DNA from: Zygnema cylindricum
Taxonomy: Eukaryota > Streptophyta > Zygnematophyceae > Zygnematales > Zygnemataceae
Assembly (NCBI GenBank): GCA_037447655.1
Contig: JBBHKE010002842.1
Location: 62,001-126,000 of the forward strand
Reading direction: 5' to 3'
DNA: 64,000 bases
The position numbers and the translations under genes were made by a program. This document shows, one piece after another, positions 11,772-21,419 of this stretch (positions within the stretch are counted from its first letter, which is position 1; each line of letters begins with the position of its first letter). Under the pieces are notes generated by a model. That model was not told the origin of the DNA and did no database searches. It saw only the letters and a list, made by a program, of their open reading frames with translations.

Positions 11772-12313
11772 TTATAATCATTACAACGTCGAACAACAAA
11801 TTTCGGCGTGATTCTAGTCACGTTAAGCGCAGCGACAATTTAGACACAAACGTTTTGTTTTCACGGTTTTGAAACACGTGTGAAAATACGAATTTCTTCA
11901 AAACGGCTTGACGGAACTGGAACCAAAGAGAAATTAAAGGAAAGGCGAAGTCCCCTTATTGGTGCGAAGAAATGTACATTTCAACTTTGATGGAATTCCT
12001 TGACCCCCACATTTTTTTTCCCCGGAAAGCTTGACCGTATATGTTGTATTTCTTTAATTTGTCGTGTATTTTACACGTGGCTATTTGACGGTGGATTCAA
12101 TTGCAAATTTGGGGGCTATTCAGTGTATCTTTTTCTTAGATAGAAGACAAAATTCTTATTTTTTAGCGCCTCCACCAAGCCTTTTATGGCCACGTGCTCC
12201 CCGGTACTCCATTTTTAGAAGCTACACCAAGATATGATAAAATTGAAAATGAACACAGGCGCTCCTTTGGTGTATTAAAACGGTGCCACTTGTGGTCGGT
12301 GAGTCATACACTA
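11772..12313. other. no recognisable feature
   Basis: AT-rich sequence with no supported gene, TIR pair or simple repeat that I can see. Confidence 0.4.
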
Positions 12314-12512
12314 CACCGTGAATCGCTATTATTATTACTGTTATATCTGCCACATAATACATATTTTATCCGTACAAACTTGTCGAATTGTGGATCTGAC
12401 GCTGGGGATTGAAAGTTAAGATTCTCAACTTCCAATTGGCGGTCTGAAATTGAAAATCGAACAAGTGTGTACGGAAAAAATATGTTTTAGGTGGCGACAA
12501 AATTATTAACAC
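12314..12512. mobile_element. TIR element family C, truncated on the right
   Basis: Left end CACCGTGAATCGCTATTATT after a TA. The right part ACAAGTGTGTACGG followed by AAAATATGTTTTAGGTGGC matches 27101-27135 of a complete copy, but the final TIR is missing where the next element begins at 12515. Confidence 0.55.
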
Positions 12513-12941
12513 TACACCGCCAATCGTTATTAGCGTTGTGTACACTAATTCCGTCCCGCTTTTTTTAATTTTTATTCTCCATTAGTGTAGTTCATTCTAT
12601 TTTTTTCTTTATTCTATTTAGGGTTATTTTCATTACGTTGTCTCTTAAATAGAGTTGTGTACAGTCAGTGTCAGACCGTACATAAATGTACCATTTTAAG
12701 TTAAAAATTACAATAGATTAGTTTTAGTAACCGCAGACGCATGAGAATGTACGTTCTAAAAAGGAAAAAAAACCAGGTCGTAAAAAATCCCGTTCCCACA
12801 TATTCGTCCGACAGCGGCGTTTCGACCGTGTACGATTTGTCAGATTTCGTACGGAGACCTCTATTAGTGTAAGCGTGTTTGCGACCGACATTTTTTTTTT
12901 CAAAGATCCAAATTACCATAATCAAACAATTTGAATGTATG

Positions 12942-13832
12942 TGAAATTCTGTGGTCTCCATTGACCCACAGAATGAGCAGCGTATGTAAAGCCTCTAGGA
13001 TAATATTTGCCCCTTCTACTTTCCCGCTGAATAAGCGCCGCCCAGGCACACAAATATTCAGTCCACTCTCACCCTTGTGAGGACAAGACTCCCCTGAGTC
13101 GAACGCAAAAAGAATCACTGAATTTGCTCACCCGAGCAGTAAGTTATGGCTGGTCAAAGATGACCTTTATAGTTACAAGCTCTCTTAGAGAGAGAGGTAC
13201 CTAAATATTACTAAGTCTCGGTCTGCCTACTCACGACTACCTACTATTAAACCCTAGTCCAATAGAAACACTATAAAGTACAAGAAAGTACAATGAGCGA
13301 TGTACTTATTGTACAACCATTGTACGACAAGGTCTACAAGGTGACACCTGTCATATCGGAAGCCATGGTTCCTCCTCCCATCTTCTCCGGTATCAAATAA
13401 TGTGGCGCCACGTGGCACCCCGTGACGCTATATCCGTATGCCGCCAAAAGGCTCACTTCGCGTGGCGGCTATAATGCCGACCGTCCGATCAAAACATATT
13501 TTACACGGTTCAGATTCGCGTACATGCAGAAATTGCTCCTTTTGGTTAGTCTGCTGTAAATTAGCTGTTTCGTTAATGTTTATATATTTATGAAACCCGT
13601 CACGTGTATCGTTTCGTAACGCCTTAATGGTTAAGGCGTAAGGCTATGAATAATCTAGAGGTCATAGGTTCAAATCTAGACCTTGGCATCATTTTAGCCA
13701 AAATACCCTAAACTGCAAAAACTGCCACTTTCTAAATATGGCGGCAGCCATGGCGCGCCTTTGGTCCTCACTCTCTTTCTTTAAGGCGAAACTAAAATAG
13801 GGAAGTGAACTATTAATTACCTCTTTTCAACA
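12942..13832 (-). repeat. 3' LTR of the copia element
   Basis: 891 bp, TGAAATTC...TTCAACA on the plus strand (TG...CA ends). Contains a tRNA-like module at 13620-13687. Compared with the 5' LTR I see differences near 13048-13062, 13664 and 13684. Confidence 0.95.
13620..13687 (+). other. tRNA-like A/B-box module inside the 3' LTR
   Basis: CGCCTTAATGGTTAAGGCG resembles a D-arm/A box and GGTTCAAATC is a near-consensus B box (GGTTCRANYCC), 30-40 bp apart, on the strand opposite to element transcription. It does not fold into a full canonical tRNA. The equivalent position in the other LTRs of this superfamily holds a different middle sequence. Confidence 0.55.
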
Positions 13833-13841
13833 CTCCCCTTA
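13833..13841 (-). other. polypurine tract of the copia element
   Basis: On the coding strand TAAGGGGAG lies immediately before the 3' LTR (TGTTGAAAAG). This is the expected position and composition for the plus-strand primer of reverse transcription. Confidence 0.85.
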
Positions 13842-13845
13842 ATTC

Positions 13846-16800
13846 CTAGTCACTTTTCAATTTTAATCCACAGTTTTCTCTGCAATAAATCAACTTAGGG
13901 GAAGGCACTGCTTTTGTCATCATGTCTGCAATCATTTCTCTATCAGTTTTATGAACCAGTTTAATAATTTTATTTTCTACCTTCTCTCTGACAAAGCTTA
14001 GTCTAATATCCATATGCTTAGCTTTGAAGTGATGTTTCGGATTAGCTGCAATCGAGATAGCAGCTTGATTATCACAAAAAACATGTTGAGTTCCAGACTT
14101 CATGAACCCAAGTTCTTCAAGAAGAGATTTAACCCACATTAATTCTTTGGTGGCAGCACAAGAAGCCATGTATTCAGCCTCCATAGTGGACTGAGCAACT
14201 ACTTTTTGTTGCTTGCTACTCCAACAACATGCACCGGATCCAATTTGCAACACATATCCAGTCGTACACCTCCTTAAAGGCACATCTCCATAACTGGCAT
14301 CACTCCAAGTGGTGATGTCAGTGTGCTCCCCTCCCAAATGCAACCATAATTCCCTTGTCCCCACCAGATACCTCATCACCCTTTTGGCAGCCTCCCAATC
14401 TCTCTTTCTTGGTTCATTTAGATTTCTACTAAGGACACCTACAGCTGCAGCTATATCCGGACGGGTACAGTTCATAAAATAAATTAAACTGCCTACAATC
14501 TGCCGATAAGGGATATTTTCCATAAATTTTCTTTCTATCTCGTCCATCTCATCATTAATGATGAATATTCCTCCCTCTTCACTCCCCTCACTCACTTTCT
14601 TCAAATCCATGGGAGTAGTACATCCGTTTGCTTTCTCCATTTGAAATTTTTCTAGCATATTACCGATTGCTTCTTTTTGAGTGAGTCTTATAATTCTATT
14701 CCCTCTATCTCTCTCCATTTGAATTCCCAAAATGTACTTTGCTTCCCCAAGATCTTTCATATCAAAACTGCTTCTAAGATCCCGTTTTAGTTTGTTAATT
14801 TTATCTAAAAACTTGCTTAAGACTAACAAATCATCCACATAAATAGCAATAAATATCACTCCATTCTCATCCTCAAATAAATATATAGAGTGATCTGAAC
14901 TAATTCTGATATACCCCAAACCGGTCAGAAATTCGTCGAGCTTTATATTCCACTGTCGCGGGGCTTGCTTAAGCCCATAGAGTGATTTTATCAGTTTGCA
15001 AACTTTGTTTTCTTCCCCACTTTCCACGAATCCTTCCGGTTGCCTCATGTAAATTTCTTCTTCCAACTCTCCGTGCAAAAAGGCAGTTTTAATATCCATC
15101 TGGTGGATTTCCATATCCTCCGCTGCGGCTATACTTAAAAGGATTCTAACAGAAGGAAATCTGACTACAGGTGCAAAGGTTTCTTCGTAGTCTATCCCCT
15201 CTTTTTGTGTATAACCTTTTGCAACTAACCTAGCTTTGTACCTCTCAATGGTATTATCCGGGTTTAATTTAAGTTTAAACACCCACTTACATCCGATCGG
15301 TTTTCGGTCCGGTGGACAATCTACCAACTCCCATGTATTGGCTTCCATGATAGAGGCCATTTCTTCATTTATAGCTGTGATCCACCGGCTACTTTCTGGA
15401 GTGTTTATGGCCTCTAAGTATGTTTGAGGTTCATCTGGGTGAGACATCTTTGTGAGTTGGTTATTTACTTGTCTTTCTTGAAGTCGTTTACTACTTCTTC
15501 TCCCCCCTTCAAAATCGGACGCCGGTATGGAAGGCATCCTTGGGTTTCGTTTTGGGAGATTTTCAGCTTCCCTATCTTCCAATTCCGGTGTCTCATCAAA
15601 TTCCTCATCGGTTTCCACTTCGTATTGTGGCGTTGCCTCGGATGTTGTCCTTTCCTCCTTCTCCTTAGGTAGATCTGCAGATTTTTCTTTTTCTCCCTCT
15701 TCCTTCTCTTCATTTTCAAAGTCAAAGTCAGAAAATTGATCCGTTTCAAATCTGATTTTGACTTCCTTATTATATTTGAATGGATCAATGGACTTCTCTT
15801 CATTCATCACCACTATGTGTTTTACCAAAATTATATCTCTCTTTTTCAAGTCATACACTCGGTATCCTTTTGTGCTCTCATCATATCCTACAAGATATCC
15901 CGGTTTCCCTCTTCCCTCTAACTTCCATTTAGTCTTATCGGAATCCAAACTGTAGACTTGACTTCCGAACACTCTCAAACTAGACAAATCAGGCTTTCTT
16001 CCTGTCCACCTCTCATACGGAGTTTCCTCCTTATTTGCTGAAGTTAAGACTCTATTTTTGATGAAATTAGCATAGTTCATAGACTCAGCCCAAAACTGCA
16101 GCCCTATCCTCTTATCACTTAGCATACTTCTGGACATATCTCCTAAAGTTCTATTCACTCTTTCTGCTACTCCATTTTGTTCCGGATTATAGGGAACAGT
16201 TTTCTCATGATGAATTCCTTCTTCTTTAAGATATTCTTCAAAATCCCTTGAGGTGTATTCTTTCCCATTATCACTTCTTATCTCTTTTATTGAGGTTTCA
16301 TGTAGCTTTTCACTCCATACTTTATACTCTTTGAAACATCTTAATACCTCTGACTTATGTCTGAGAAAGTATACCTTCGTGTATCTAGACCAATCATCTG
16401 TGATAGTTAACATCCATCTCTTCCCCCCATGTGAAGCATACCTAGCAGGTCCCCAAACATCAGTGTGAACTAGATCTAATACTTTCTCTCTCCTAAATGT
16501 GGTTGCCTTTGGAAATGGAAGTCTATGAATCTTCCCTTGGGCACATCCACTACAATCATCAAAGGTCTCATCATCTTCAAAAGTAATACCCTCCACTATT
16601 CCCTTTTTCTTCATTTTCTTTAATCTATCTAGATGCACATGCCCCAACCTTTTATGCCAAAGCATCATCTCACTTGCACACGAGTAGAGAACACTCTTTT
16701 CATTGCAAAGTACAATTCTGAACATTCCTTGACTGCCCTTCTCAGCTATGAAATAAACCTCATTATCAAAGCTTGTTGTGAAGATTCCTTTCCTAGTTCC

Positions 16801-18282
16801 TGTTTCAAACTCCTTTTCATCTAGGACAGCTGTTGAGACTAGGTTCTTGCTAAGTTGTGGAATGTAAAGAACGTCTGAGAGTGTTACAATTGAGGCCTTT
16901 CCATCAACTAGAACCTTCAAGTCAACAGTTCCAACAAGACTTGTGGTTTCTACTCTACCATCTCCGTACTCTATCTCAACTGTTGGGATCTTTCTCAATT
17001 TAGTGAACCACCGCTTATCTTTGCACATATGCATTGAAGCCCCTGAGTCTATGATCCACCCATCCTCGGGTGGATCTCTCTTACCTCCGAAAGCACACTT
17101 TTGTCTCCGTGGAATGTCGACATGCTTTTCAGTGTTTTTCGGATTAAGGAGAAGCTCCTCAAGCTCCTCTTCAGGTTCAGTTTTTTCTTCCCCTTCCTCA
17201 TCAAGAACTTGAGTCAGGAAAGCCTTTTTCTTTCCTCCGTCCTTTGAGGTTCCTTGACCATCTTTCAGTCGAAGATCTGCAAGTCTGACACAATCTGCCA
17301 TATAGTGTCCCGGTTTCTTGCAGAAGTGACATAATCCTCCTCGAGAAGTTCCTCTCCCCTGTCTATCAAATCTGCCACCTCCTTGTCCTCTTCCACCAAA
17401 GTTTCGATAGGGATCTTTCCCTCTCCCCTCATCACGCTTCCGCCAATCAGCTCCTGCAGACAATGCTTGAACACTTGGACTCCCTCTCCTAAGCTCTATG
17501 GTGCTTTCTTTCACTAAAATCATTCCCACAGTGTCATCCCAATTCCAATTGCTATCTCCTATGTCCTGCAATCGGTTAATGATATTCTCATACTCTTCAG
17601 GTAGTTTCATCATTAATGTGTTCACTCTTTGTCTCTCAGACCATGAGTTACCTGCACTCTCTAACTCTCCAAACAATGCTCCTAAATCATTGCAATAATT
17701 ATCCATACTTCCTCCCTTATAAGTATAAGCTGCAATCTTATTTTCTGCCAACTGTTGCTGCTGCAATGATCCACTCTTATATTTGTTAACTAGTGATATC
17801 CAAATCTGAGATGAAGATTTGACATGCATAAGGGGAATGGCAATGCCCTTTGCTACACTTTTAAGAATTAAGAGCTTAGCAACCTTGTCTTTGTAGTTCC
17901 ACTTTTCATACTCCGATCTTTCGGTCTGAACCCTTGTCGTTGTTTTTGGTGGTGCTGCTGCCGGTATCGCCTTCGGCAATGGTGTCACTTGAGTTGCAAC
18001 TCCTCCCTTTTCTCCTTCCATGACAATCTCCTCTCCTTCCTCATTTTCATCCTCGGTGATGGTGGCAGCTGTTCTACCAACTGTAGAGGCGGAGGTGCCA
18101 GAAAAACGTGTCCCTCCAAACCCAGGTGGAGGTGGGCATCGAATTTGTCCAGACACTATGCCCCATAGATGCTTCTCAAATAGTTCTCCCTCCATCATCA
18201 TTTCCCAATAAAGAAAGTCTGATCCATCAAATATTGGCACCCTAGAGGGTGGGCCCATAACCTGAAATTCTGTGGTCTCCAT
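13846..18282 (-). CDS. copia gag-pol polyprotein (1478 aa)
   Basis: Single frame encoding all enzymes needed for replication through an RNA intermediate. In order: Gag (about 15-270); CCHC zinc knuckle CHFCKKPGHYMADC at 318-331; aspartic protease DSGA at 412-415; GAG-pre-integrase HKRLGHVHLDRL and CSGC at 543-580; integrase D608, D671, E707 (35 residues between the last two); reverse transcriptase from about 983 with DIKTAF at 1063 and the active site YVDD at 1148-1151; RNase H D1328, E1368, D1404. All catalytic residues are intact. The first ATG lies 20 bp inside the 5' LTR; a second in-frame ATG (residue 9, 18256-18258) lies in the primer-binding site. No frameshift separates gag and pol, so Gag excess must arise some other way. 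Confidence 0.97.
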   Translation of the reverse strand: METTEFQVMGPPSRVPIFDGSDFLYWEMMMEGELFEKHLWGIVSGQIRCPPPPGFGGTRFSGTSASTVGRTAATITEDENEEGEEIVMEGEKGGVATQVTPLPKAIPAAAPPKTTTRVQTERSEYEKWNYKDKVAKLLILKSVAKGIAIPLMHVKSSSQIWISLVNKYKSGSLQQQQLAENKIAAYTYKGGSMDNYCNDLGALFGELESAGNSWSERQRVNTLMMKLPEEYENIINRLQDIGDSNWNWDDTVGMILVKESTIELRRGSPSVQALSAGADWRKRDEGRGKDPYRNFGGRGQGGGRFDRQGRGTSRGGLCHFCKKPGHYMADCVRLADLRLKDGQGTSKDGGKKKAFLTQVLDEEGEEKTEPEEELEELLLNPKNTEKHVDIPRRQKCAFGGKRDPPEDGWIIDSGASMHMCKDKRWFTKLRKIPTVEIEYGDGRVETTSLVGTVDLKVLVDGKASIVTLSDVLYIPQLSKNLVSTAVLDEKEFETGTRKGIFTTSFDNEVYFIAEKGSQGMFRIVLCNEKSVLYSCASEMMLWHKRLGHVHLDRLKKMKKKGIVEGITFEDDETFDDCSGCAQGKIHRLPFPKATTFRREKVLDLVHTDVWGPARYASHGGKRWMLTITDDWSRYTKVYFLRHKSEVLRCFKEYKVWSEKLHETSIKEIRSDNGKEYTSRDFEEYLKEEGIHHEKTVPYNPEQNGVAERVNRTLGDMSRSMLSDKRIGLQFWAESMNYANFIKNRVLTSANKEETPYERWTGRKPDLSSLRVFGSQVYSLDSDKTKWKLEGRGKPGYLVGYDESTKGYRVYDLKKRDIILVKHIVVMNEEKSIDPFKYNKEVKIRFETDQFSDFDFENEEKEEGEKEKSADLPKEKEERTTSEATPQYEVETDEEFDETPELEDREAENLPKRNPRMPSIPASDFEGGRRSSKRLQERQVNNQLTKMSHPDEPQTYLEAINTPESSRWITAINEEMASIMEANTWELVDCPPDRKPIGCKWVFKLKLNPDNTIERYKARLVAKGYTQKEGIDYEETFAPVVRFPSVRILLSIAAAEDMEIHQMDIKTAFLHGELEEEIYMRQPEGFVESGEENKVCKLIKSLYGLKQAPRQWNIKLDEFLTGLGYIRISSDHSIYLFEDENGVIFIAIYVDDLLVLSKFLDKINKLKRDLRSSFDMKDLGEAKYILGIQMERDRGNRIIRLTQKEAIGNMLEKFQMEKANGCTTPMDLKKVSEGSEEGGIFIINDEMDEIERKFMENIPYRQIVGSLIYFMNCTRPDIAAAVGVLSRNLNEPRKRDWEAAKRVMRYLVGTRELWLHLGGEHTDITTWSDASYGDVPLRRCTTGYVLQIGSGACCWSSKQQKVVAQSTMEAEYMASCAATKELMWVKSLLEELGFMKSGTQHVFCDNQAAISIAANPKHHFKAKHMDIRLSFVREKVENKIIKLVHKTDREMIADMMTKAVPSPKLIYCRENCGLKLKSD
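18250..18262 (-). promoter_or_regulatory. primer-binding site, initiator tRNA-Met anticodon arm
   Basis: Coding-strand GGTTATGGGCCCA directly follows the 5' LTR. It is complementary to UGGGCCCAUAACC, the anticodon stem-loop of eukaryotic initiator tRNA-Met, not to a tRNA 3' end. Drosophila copia and yeast Ty5 are known to prime from such a half-tRNA. The same 13 bases are at 61609-61621. Confidence 0.85.
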
Positions 18283-19153
18283 TGACCCACAGAATGAGCA
18301 GCGTATGTAAAGCCTCTAGGATAATATTTGCCCCTTCTACTTTCCCGCTGAATAAGCGCCGCCCAGGCACAAAAATATTCTGACCACTCTCACCCTTGTG
18401 AGGACAAGACTCCCCTGAGTCGAACGCAAAAAGAATCACTGAATTTGCTCACCCGAGCAGTAAGTTATGGCTGGTCAAAGATGACCTTTATAGTTACAAG
18501 CTCTCTTAGAGAGAGAGGTACCTAAATATTACTAAGTCTCGGTCTGCCTACTCACGACTACCTACTATTAAACCCTAGTCCAATAGAAACACTATAAAGT
18601 ACAAGAAAGTACAATGAGCGATGTACTTATTGTACAACCATTGTACGACAAGGTCTACAAGGTGACACCTGTCATATCGGAAGCCATGGTTCCTCCTCCC
18701 ATCTTCTCCGGTATCAAATAATGTGGCGCCACGTGGCACCCCGTGACGCTATATCCGTATGCCGCCAAAAGGCTCACTTCGCGTGGCGGCTATAATGCCG
18801 ACCGTCCGATCAAAACATATTTTACACGGTTCAGATTCGCGTACATGCAGAAATTGCTCCTTTTGGTTAGTCTGCTGTAAATTAGCTGTTTCGTTAATGT
18901 TTATATATTTATGAAACCCGTCACGTGTATCGTTTCGTAACGCCTTAATGGTTAAGGCGTAAGGCTATGAATAATCCAGAGGTCATAGGTTCAAATCTAG
19001 ACCTAGGCATCATTTTAGCCAAAATACCCTAAACTGCAAAAACTGCCACTTTCTAAATATGGCGGCAGCCATGGCGCGCCTTTGGTCCTCACTCTCTTTC
19101 TTTAAGGCGAAACTAAAATAGGGAAGTGAACTATTAATTACCTCTTTTCAACA
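18263..19153 (-). repeat. 5' LTR of the copia element
   Basis: 891 bp, matching 12942-13832 with about five differences by eye. It should carry the element promoter. The last 20 bp contain the first ATG of the gag-pol frame. Confidence 0.95.
18941..19008 (+). other. tRNA-like A/B-box module inside the 5' LTR
   Basis: Same module as 13620-13687, with two substitutions. B box GGTTCAAATC near 18987-18996. Orientation is antisense to the retrotransposon. Confidence 0.55.
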
Positions 19154-19254
19154 GTATGATTTTCTCCAAAATTTTCAAATTCTTAAATATCGTACACCTC
19201 TGTAATAATTATTATACGCTAATCAAACTCCCACGCTAATAACGATTGGCGGTG

Positions 19255-20052
19255 TAGTGTTAGGTATCCGGTAATTTCATATCGCGATAGTTTCGATATT
19301 CGATATATCGAATATCAATCGAGCAGCTTCTCGATATATCGTACTGAGATCAGCAAAAATCATCGCGATATATATCGCGATATATAGTATTTTTTAATTT
19401 TATAGTTTACCTAATATGTTATTTTAGCGATGAAGACAAATTGTTTGATACGCCACGTACGACGTGATTTTCGTTCCGTGACTTAAAGTTAGACGCCGCA
19501 AAATGTAACCGACAAAAAAATAATAATTCCGTAATTCATAGTATTAATTATTTAGTACGTATAGATTTCACCTACGAAAAGGTCACACCAATTAAGTCAA
19601 AGTATAATCTGAAAAAGAAAAGTTGCAAACTGTTTTCATGCTTTCTAGCAGGAATACCTACCAATATTTTTGCAAGCATCTACCAATCTGCAGATTGGTA
19701 GCAATTACGGCTTATCCATTTCCAGCGACTAATATTATAGAAAGGTTACACTTTTAGTTTTCTCCATGGATTCCCAAGGGATGGGAGAGAGCATGGGAGG
19801 TGAAGAGGATAATGACACTGAAATTTTTTCGGATACTTACTACCAGCTGCAGCAGCATTAGTACTATCAGCAGTAGCAAAAATCGTTATAACTTTTTGTT
19901 TTAAAAAGACTCGATATATCAACGATACAATATATTGGCGATATTTCGCGGTACATGGTTTTTCGATATATCGAAGCGATTTATCGATTTTCGGGTACCT
20001 TAAATTCGGTATATATCAAATATCGGCAAATGGTTTTCGATACCCAACTCTA
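19255..20052. mobile_element. hAT-like element family D (about 798 bp)
   Basis: Left end TAGTGTTAGGTATCCGG matches the inverted right end of 20277-20620, and the right end is CGATACCCAACTCTA. Many CGATATATCG palindromes. Flanks do not match as an 8-bp TSD (TGGCGGTG versus ATTAACAC), so it is older or rearranged. No transposase. Confidence 0.6.
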
Positions 20053-20276
20053 ATTAACACTAATAGCGATTCACGGTCAACTGTACATTTGATGACGCAT
20101 CCTATTATCCAAAAGACGACACATTAACACATTTGCATGGAAAAACATTTGTGTGACAGAAAAAGTTCGTGAAAATTTGTCTTCTATCCGTCATGTCACG
20201 CTAGCATATAAGTAACATAGAATGACCAAAAATTAAAAGTTCAAAACGAATAACGGGGTAAACGAAAAGTGGCCAA

Positions 20277-20620
20277 TAGTGTTGGGTATCGAAGACCTAT
20301 TGCCGATATTCGATATATATATATTTCGAATTTTGGGTATCCGATAATCGATATATCGAATCCATGTACCTAGAAGCTAAATATCCGGATATTTATGCGA
20401 CTTTTTTTTTCCAATATTAACTGGCGCAGCCAATGAAGGAGGTGGCGGGATTTGTATGATTTTTCGTACTTGAAATGTACGGACATCCATTTTTTACAAT
20501 ATAGATCGCGATAATTTATGTTGGTCACAGTATGATATATCGAGGAGTCTGCTCGATCGATGTTCGATATATTGAATATCGAAATTATCGCGATATGAAT
20601 TTACCGGATACCCAACACTA
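20277..20620. mobile_element. hAT-like non-autonomous element, family D (344 bp)
   Basis: Ends TAGTGTTGGGTATCG and CGGATACCCAACACTA form a TIR of about 15 bp. An exact 8-bp duplication GTGGCCAA is at 20269-20276 and 20621-20628. The 8-bp TSD and TAGNG start fit hAT. The interior is rich in CGATATATCG. Confidence 0.9.
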
Positions 20621-20628
20621 GTGGCCAA

Positions 20629-21419
20629 CATAAAGTGAATCTCCTTAGGGGAGGGGTGCTCAAAATTTAATAAAATTTTAGTTAAATTTCATGAAATAAA
20701 GACATTCCTAATACAACTTAATTTTGTACGACACTTTGAACTTTTAATTGTATATATACATACGTCTCGTTTTTTTCCTCTTGCTTAAATTTGCATGTGG
20801 AATGCTTACCACGCGGATCTTTATGTTATACCAAAATTTTAAAAAGGGCTTTATCGAACCGTCATGACAATTGCGACCTCATTGCGCTAGGTTATGTGGG
20901 ATATGTGAACCAAATCTCGTAATGTGGTGTTAACCTTTATAAATGTGGCATTCCGCGTGGCAAAAGAGCCCGTCCACCATACAAACGATTTGAGTGGTCC
21001 AATTCTCCACTGTTGTGCTGCCATTCATAATAAAATTGACAATAAATATTAGTTGCGCGCTTCCAATTTGGATATTTATCAGTATATTTGTTGTAATGTT
21101 AACGTTTGGTGTCAAATTTGTTGGTTTTTCACCAGGATTCCCATTTGAGCATTACATGACAGGTCTGCTCTAACTATAACCCGAAAAATGAATATTATCC
21201 CGTGAAACTCTGTAAACATAATAACGTCAAACATTGGATGAGAAACCTACGAAGGGCAAAAAATACATTTTTTTTATATTATTTCCAGAAAGATCTTATG
21301 TATGTGTCAAATGGTGTGGAAAAGCATTTGTGAGTGAGTGAAAGTGTAACAATGAAAACATGACGATATAGTTATAGCGTGGAAGCTTTTCGACGAGGAG
21401 AAGTACACGGTTGGTTTTT
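20629..21419. other. no recognisable gene
   Basis: AT-rich sequence without a supported ORF. No TIR pair or tandem repeat was found. Confidence 0.4.

Larger units (their letters stand above)
12942..19153 (-). mobile_element. intact Ty1/copia LTR retrotransposon (6212 bp)
   Basis: Two 891-bp LTRs (12942-13832, 18263-19153) frame an internal region with primer-binding site, one long gag-pol frame and a purine tract. The flanking duplication GTATG is exact at 12937-12941 and 19154-19158. I see only about five mismatches between the LTRs, and the coding frame is uninterrupted, so the insertion is recent and may be autonomous. Integrase precedes reverse transcriptase, which is the copia order. 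It sits inside a TA-flanked TIR element. Confidence 0.97.
12515..19254. mobile_element. TA-flanked element (family A type) split by the copia insertion
   Basis: The left half (12515-12941) starts CACCGCCAATCGTTATTAGCG after TA. The right half (19159-19254) ends CGCTAATAACGATTGGCGGTG before TA. Removing the copia element and one TSD copy leaves a 523-bp TIR element resembling 32650-33141. This is a clean nesting case. Confidence 0.75.
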
